A stretch of DNA of 28,066 nucleotides, taken from assembly GCA_001701135.1 (NCBI GenBank), contig DAAN01000018.1:1-28066 (forward strand), read 5' to 3'. This DNA is from Bacteroidales bacterium H3 (GTDB lineage Bacteria > Bacteroidota > Bacteroidia > Bacteroidales > Muribaculaceae). The position numbers were made by a program, and so were the translations under genes. Within the stretch, counting starts at the first letter, position 1; each line of letters starts with the position of its first letter. Below are positions 24,634 to 28,066 of the stretch, piece after piece. The notes under the pieces are model-generated. The model did not search any database. It was not told the DNA's origin and saw nothing but the letters and a program-made list of their open reading frames with translations.

Positions 24634-24641
24634 TAATTTTG
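24634..24641 (+). promoter_or_regulatory. -7 element of the DUF2400-queC unit
   Basis: TAATTTTG matches TAnnTTTG and lies 25 bases before the ATG at 24666. Its upstream promoter half overlaps the terminator hairpin, so the two elements are interlocked. Confidence 0.55.
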
Positions 24642-24665
24642 CATGCCAATCTAATCTCAGGCTCA

Positions 24666-25457
24666 ATGACACCTATAAACAGAGAAACCGAGACTCTGCT
24701 AAATGCCGAAGCCGCACGCATCAACTCGCGCGCTTTCATCGCTGACGACCCCGTGCAATTCCCGCGCCGATTCTCCGACCCGCGCGACATCGAAATCGCC
24801 GCCCTGCTCAGCGCCATTCTGGCATGGGGCAACCGCACCATGATTTGCCGCGACATCAACCGGCTGCTCGACCGCATGGAGCATCTCCCCTATCAGTTTG
24901 TGGCCGAGGGAGCATTCGAGCAGATCCCCCCCGAGGAGAATATCCACCGCACGCTCTTCGCATCCCATCTGCAACATCTGCTGCGCGGATTGCGCCTGAT
25001 CTACGCACGCTACGGTTCGCTCGACGCCATGGCCTCATCGCTCGGCATTGGCGGCACCGAAGCGCCCGCATGGCACCTCGTCGACAGCATCCAGCGCATA
25101 TGCACCGACGCCAACGGCGGCGTCAGCTGCTCGCGCGCGTTGCCGCTTAACATGGCCACAACGGCACTGAAACGCGTCAACATGGCGCTCCGGTGGCTCG
25201 TGCGCGACGACGGCATTGTCGATATGGGCATCTGGCACTCCATCCCCAAGAGCAAGCTCTTTATCCCTCTCGACGTGCATGTGGGCAACACCGCCCGCGC
25301 CCTCGGTCTGCTCGACCGCCGGGCCAACGACCGCCGGGCGGTGGAACAGCTCACGGCTCTGCTGCGCACCATCAATCCCGACGACCCCTGCATCTACGAC
25401 TATGCGCTCTTCGGCCTCGGCATCGAATCACGAAACAACATCAAGATCAATGAATAG
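24666..25457 (+). CDS. DUF2400 / TIGR02757 family protein
   Basis: This 263-residue protein belongs to a conserved family of unknown biochemical function; the helical layout suggests a relationship with helix-hairpin-helix DNA glycosylases. Family segments visible are IEIAALLSAILAWGNRTMI (about residues 40-58), LPLNMATTALKRVNMALRWLVR, FIPLDVHVGNTARALGLL, and the closing NPDDPCIYDYALFGLGIES. The ATG at 24666 is chosen because it lies just downstream of the promoter element and the extension back to 24606 runs through a terminator. The stop overlaps the queC start by eight bases, implying translational coupling. A link to nucleic-acid modification is only a context-based guess. Confidence 0.87.
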   Translation: MTPINRETETLLNAEAARINSRAFIADDPVQFPRRFSDPRDIEIAALLSAILAWGNRTMICRDINRLLDRMEHLPYQFVAEGAFEQIPPEENIHRTLFASHLQHLLRGLRLIYARYGSLDAMASSLGIGGTEAPAWHLVDSIQRICTDANGGVSCSRALPLNMATTALKRVNMALRWLVRDDGIVDMGIWHSIPKSKLFIPLDVHVGNTARALGLLDRRANDRRAVEQLTALLRTINPDDPCIYDYALFGLGIESRNNIKINE

Positions 25458-26160
25458 CAACAGCACAAACACCCCAAACGGAAGCACCGCCGACTCCGAC
25501 AACACCGGCAAGGACTGTGTGATCGTGGTCAGCGGAGGCATAGACTCCGTGACCCTGATGTGGGAAATGCGCCGGCGCATCGCGCTGGCCGTAACATTTG
25601 ACTACGGCAGCAACCATAACGCACGTGAAATCGAATGCGCGCGCCGCAACTGCGCCATTCTCGGCATCGAACATCTGGTGATTCCGCTCGCATTCATGGG
25701 CGAATATTTCCAGTCATCGCTTCTGAGCGGCGCCGACGCAATCCCCGAGGGGCACTACACGTCGGAAAACATGAAATCGACCGTGGTCCCCTTCCGCAAC
25801 GGCATCATGCTGGCCGTGGCATGCGGGCTGGCCGAGAGCCGCGGGCTGCGCAAAGTGCTCATCGCAAACCATGCGGGCGACCATGCCATCTATCCTGACT
25901 GTCGTCCGGAATTCGTCGACGCCATGTCGGAAGCCATGCGCCGGGGCACCTACGAGGGGGTGGAGATCCTCGCCCCCTACACCAATATCTCCAAGGGCGA
26001 CATCTGCCGGCGAGGCGCGGCCGCCGGCGTCGACTATGCTCTCACCTATTCATGCTACAAAGGCCGCGAGCGCCATTGCGGCCGCTGCGGCACATGCACC
26101 GAGCGCCGCGAGGCATTTTTCCTCGCAGGCATTCCCGATCCCACAATTTACGAAGACTGA
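25450..26160 (+). CDS. queC: 7-cyano-7-deazaguanine synthase
   Basis: This 236-residue enzyme makes preQ0 from 7-carboxy-7-deazaguanine and ammonia with ATP, a step toward queuosine in tRNA. The PP-loop ATP-binding motif SGGIDS is at residues 28-33. Four zinc-binding cysteines lie at the end (C202, C210, C213, C216 in SCYKGRERHCGRCGTC). The first 20 residues are a polar N-terminal extension before the PP-loop strand, longer than in most relatives (about 220-230 total). The ATG at 25450 overlaps the stop of the previous gene. No other queuosine genes are in the window. It converges with dapA, stops 46 bases apart, with a tandem repeat between. Confidence 0.95.
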   Translation: MNSNSTNTPNGSTADSDNTGKDCVIVVSGGIDSVTLMWEMRRRIALAVTFDYGSNHNAREIECARRNCAILGIEHLVIPLAFMGEYFQSSLLSGADAIPEGHYTSENMKSTVVPFRNGIMLAVACGLAESRGLRKVLIANHAGDHAIYPDCRPEFVDAMSEAMRRGTYEGVEILAPYTNISKGDICRRGAAAGVDYALTYSCYKGRERHCGRCGTCTERREAFFLAGIPDPTIYED

Positions 26161-26163
26161 TTG

Positions 26164-26217
26164 CACATTATCCGCGGAAACTGCGCATATCCGCGGAGGT
26201 TTCGCATTATCCGCGGG
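26164..26217. repeat. Three-copy tandem repeat spanning the dapA stop
   Basis: TATCCGCGGA occurs at 26169-26178 and 26188-26197, with a one-base variant at 26208-26217 (period 19-20). The third copy contains the last codons and TAA stop of dapA; the others fill the gap to queC. Each has the palindrome CCGCGG. Confidence 0.85.
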
Positions 26218-27097
26218 AGATGGCGGCCAGGGCAGCAGCCAGCGTGTCGCGGGTAGGCTGGGTCACAGGGGTAAGCGGCAGACGCACCACATCCTGCGCT
26301 TTGTTCATCAGCGCCAGCAGCGCCTTGATGCCCGAGGGATTGCCGTCGGCGAAAAGCGCGCGGTAGAAGGGATAGATCAGCCGGTCGCAGGCAGCCGCCT
26401 CGTCGTAGCGGTTCTCGGAGCAGAGATGCACCAGCTGGCCGAACTCACGCGGCAGGGCATTGCCGATCACGGAAATCACACCGCACGCGCCCATGGCCAT
26501 CAGCGGCAGCGTCAGCGCGTCGTCGCCCGAGAACACACAGAAGCCATCGGGCATCTTCTCCAGTATCTCGCGGATCTGCCCCATGCGGCCCGAGGCCTCC
26601 TTCACGCCGATAATCTTGCCGGGGAAATCGTTGGCCAGCCGCAGCGTGGTGGCGGCATCGAGATTCGCGCCGGTGCGGCCCGGCACATTGTAAAGTATCA
26701 CGGGGAGGGGCGAAGCCTTCGCCACGGCTTCGAAATGCAGGCGCATGCCCTCCTGCGACGGCTTGTTGTAATATGGCACCACCGAGAGAATGGCGTCATA
26801 GCCGGTGAAATCGGTGTCGGCTATGGTCTGTATCAGCGAAGCCGTGCAGTTGCCGCTCATGCCGAGCACCAGCGGCACGCGCTGGGCTGTACGGTTGGCC
26901 ACGAAGCGGGTAATCTCGGTGCGTTCGGCCTCTGTGAGGGTCACAGCCTCGCCGGTGGTGCCGAGCACCACGATGAAATCGGCACCCCCCTCGATCTGAT
27001 AGTCGACAAGAGCACCCAACGCCTCGAAATCTATTGATAAATCCTTATTGAACGGAGTCGCCAGGGCCACGCCAAGGCCTTTCAATGTTAATGACAT
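26207..27097 (-). CDS. dapA: 4-hydroxy-tetrahydrodipicolinate synthase
   Basis: This 296-residue cytoplasmic enzyme condenses pyruvate with aspartate semialdehyde, the first committed step to diaminopimelate and lysine. The Schiff-base lysine is K166 in IIGVKEASG; Y136 in LYNVPGRTG, Y110 in VPYYNKP and the TT pair at 47-48 in GTTGE complete the active site. The length is as expected. It shares its substrate with the thrA branch (aspartate semialdehyde), though the genes are not in one operon. It starts at ATG 27097, about 35 bases downstream of TAATTTTG. The C-terminus (SRG) and stop lie within a tandem repeat. Confidence 0.97.
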   Translation of the reverse strand: MSLTLKGLGVALATPFNKDLSIDFEALGALVDYQIEGGADFIVVLGTTGEAVTLTEAERTEITRFVANRTAQRVPLVLGMSGNCTASLIQTIADTDFTGYDAILSVVPYYNKPSQEGMRLHFEAVAKASPLPVILYNVPGRTGANLDAATTLRLANDFPGKIIGVKEASGRMGQIREILEKMPDGFCVFSGDDALTLPLMAMGACGVISVIGNALPREFGQLVHLCSENRYDEAAACDRLIYPFYRALFADGNPSGIKALLALMNKAQDVVRLPLTPVTQPTRDTLAAALAAISRG

Positions 27098-27131
27098 ATT
27101 ACAAAATTAAACAAACTCTTAGTTTCAACGG

Positions 27132-27139
27132 CAAAATTA
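27132..27139 (-). promoter_or_regulatory. -7 element of dapA
   Basis: TAATTTTG on the minus strand, 34 bases before the ATG at 27097. It is divergent from, and 22 bases away from, the promoter of the DUF3109 gene, so the two promoters overlap and may compete. Confidence 0.6.
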
Positions 27140-27161
27140 GTGATTTTTCGGCAATGTTGAG

Positions 27162-27169
27162 TAACTTTG
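27162..27169 (+). promoter_or_regulatory. -7 element of the DUF3109 gene
   Basis: TAACTTTG matches TAnnTTTG and lies 40 bases before the ATG at 27210. Confidence 0.6.
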
Positions 27170-27209
27170 CATAGAAAATTGTGAATTAACTCAACAAAAT
27201 CACTTTCGG

Positions 27210-27797
27210 ATGATGCTTCAGATCCAGAACACACTCGTATCGCTCGACCTTGCGGAGGAATATTTCTGCTGCGACCTCGCGGCATGTCTGGGGGCATGCT
27301 GCATCGAGGGTGATGCCGGCGCGCCTGTCACTCTCGACGAAATCGAAAAACTCGAGGAGGTGCTCCCGGCCGTGGAAGCCGACATGCTCCCCCGCGCAGT
27401 GGAGGAGGTAAGGGAAAACGGCGTGGCATATCCCGATGCCGACGGCGAGATGGTCACGCAGCTGCTCGACGGCGCCAACTGCGCTTTCTGCACCTTCGCG
27501 CCCGACGGCGTGTGTCTCTGCGCCATCGACAAGGCATATCGCCAGGGAAAAGTCGCCTGGCGCAAACCCGCCTCATGCGCACTTTATCCCGTGCGGCTTA
27601 AAGACTACGGCTCCTTTATCGCCGTGAATTATCACCGGTGGAAGATATGTCGCCCGGCAGTGGAAAACGGCCGACGCAAAGGCATCCGCCTGTATCAGTT
27701 TCTCGAAGGCCCGCTCACAGAGCATTTCGGACAGGAATGGTATGACGAACTGCGGCAGGCCTGCGAACTCTGGCTAAAAGAGAATCCGGGGAAATAA
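27210..27797 (+). CDS. DUF3109 family cysteine-rich protein
   Basis: This 195-residue soluble protein belongs to DUF3109, a conserved Bacteroidetes family of unknown function. It is rich in cysteines: C20, C21, C26, C30 and C31 near the start (FCCDLAACLGACC), then CAFC and CLC in the middle, followed by SCALYP and ICRP. The spacing resembles YkgJ-type zinc or iron-sulfur cluster proteins, so metal binding is likely. There is no signal peptide or membrane helix. Tandem ATGs at 27210 and 27213 leave the start uncertain by one residue. It is divergent from dapA with closely spaced promoters. Nothing nearby reveals a pathway. Confidence 0.88.
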   Translation: MMLQIQNTLVSLDLAEEYFCCDLAACLGACCIEGDAGAPVTLDEIEKLEEVLPAVEADMLPRAVEEVRENGVAYPDADGEMVTQLLDGANCAFCTFAPDGVCLCAIDKAYRQGKVAWRKPASCALYPVRLKDYGSFIAVNYHRWKICRPAVENGRRKGIRLYQFLEGPLTEHFGQEWYDELRQACELWLKENPGK

Positions 27798-27804
27798 CCG
27801 GCCC

Positions 27805-27903
27805 TCAGTGCACACGCACGCGCACCGGCACCGGCTGCAGCCGGGGAGCATTGCCTGTCAGCCTTCCTAACGCACCTTTCAATTTATCAAGTAAGCTGTT
27901 CAT
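27805..27903 (-). CDS. Possible small protein of 32 residues
   Basis: An ATG at 27903 opens a 32-codon frame ending at TGA 27805. The product starts MNSLLDKLKGALGRLTG, a plausible amphipathic basic helix, and ends in a Pro/Val/Arg tail (PVPVRVRVH). It is convergent with the DUF3109 gene, eight bases apart. Upstream lies a duplicated 15-base sequence but no exact TAnnTTTG. I do not recognise a family. It may be a real small basic protein or a chance frame. Confidence 0.4.
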   Translation of the reverse strand: MNSLLDKLKGALGRLTGNAPRLQPVPVRVRVH

Positions 27904-27909
27904 ATCGTC

Positions 27910-27943
27910 TATAGTTGAATAGTTAAAGTATAGTTGAATAGTT
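27910..27943. repeat. 15-bp tandem direct repeat
   Basis: TATAGTTGAATAGTT occurs at 27910-27924 and 27929-27943 (period 19), directly upstream of the possible small gene. It could be a regulator-binding pair or simple slippage. An inverted repeat TTGTAAT/ATTACAA lies further out at 27968-27974 and 27985-27991. Confidence 0.7.
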
Positions 27944-28047
27944 GAAATATTGCTATTCTACGAAGTGTTGTAATTAACCTTTCTATTACAACCCCTCTTA
28001 CCCCCATTTGGTTCGCTCCCCGACAAAAGCCGTATGGGGCTTCCTAT

Positions 28048-28066
28048 GGGGCGGCGGCTTTCCAGC
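28048..28066. repeat. Dispersed GC hairpin repeat, copy 2 (cut by window end)
   Basis: The last 19 bases match 24562-24580 at 16 positions. The left stem and loop are present, and the window ends three bases into the right stem. Confidence 0.5.

Noticed and set aside
25871..27037. Plus-strand open frame of 388 codons crossing the queC-dapA gap
   Set aside because: It overlaps the end of queC in another frame and the antisense of dapA, both certain genes.
27910..27943. Start of a CRISPR array
   Set aside because: Only two copies, 15 bases long, with a four-base gap; no spacer-like units and no cas genes.

Overview
The window looks like the chromosome of a gut Bacteroidales bacterium, most likely of the Muribaculaceae type; that family assignment is an inference. 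Supporting signs are the recurring -7 promoter element TAnnTTTG, weak Shine-Dalgarno use, secreted proteins ending in a Bacteroidetes sorting-type tail (GVKV ... PAG(L/I)YI ... GKK), a TPR/transmembrane/AraC-type hybrid regulator, and a threonine operon whose middle gene belongs to the phosphoglycerate mutase superfamily. The right two thirds is GC-rich and gene-dense. The left 6 kb is more AT-rich and carries a mobile element and broken genes.

Positions 1-6100: a complete IS21-family element (istA, istB, 26-bp perfect terminal inverted repeats at 897-922 and 3486-3511) separates two truncated regulators: the C-terminal part of a sigma54-dependent activator on the left and the C-terminal half of a membrane AraC-type regulator on the right. 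The flanks do not fit together, so the element marks a rearrangement junction. A metallo-beta-lactamase-fold hydrolase follows, then about 1 kb of AT-rich DNA without a convincing gene.

Positions 6100-12460: an acid-resistance operon read leftward, gadB (glutamate decarboxylase), glsA (glutaminase), gadC (glutamate/GABA antiporter). Glutaminase feeds glutamate, the decarboxylase consumes a proton, and the antiporter swaps GABA for new glutamate. A strong hairpin lies between gadB and glsA. Divergent from gadB is a phosphoethanolamine-transferase-like membrane enzyme that probably modifies lipid A or other envelope glycans.

Positions 12460-16930: two tandem paralogous secreted proteins of unknown function, the glycolytic mutase gpmA, and an inner-membrane SIMPL-domain protein.

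Positions 16900-22060: the threonine operon, read leftward: thrA (aspartokinase-homoserine dehydrogenase), a mutase-superfamily protein proposed to be the homoserine kinase, and thrC, closed by a strong bidirectional terminator.

Positions 22060-28066: a three-gene cluster of exported proteins including a small beta-barrel, two terminator-like hairpins, a DUF2400 protein overlapping queC (queuosine precursor synthesis), dapA (lysine/diaminopimelate branch from aspartate) divergent from a cysteine-rich DUF3109 protein, and a possible 32-codon small gene. Tandem repeats spanning stop codons (end of the homoserine kinase candidate and end of dapA) and a dispersed hairpin repeat with a compensatory base change are the most unusual DNA-level signals. 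No tRNA, rRNA or CRISPR array was seen, and no obviously new multi-gene system.
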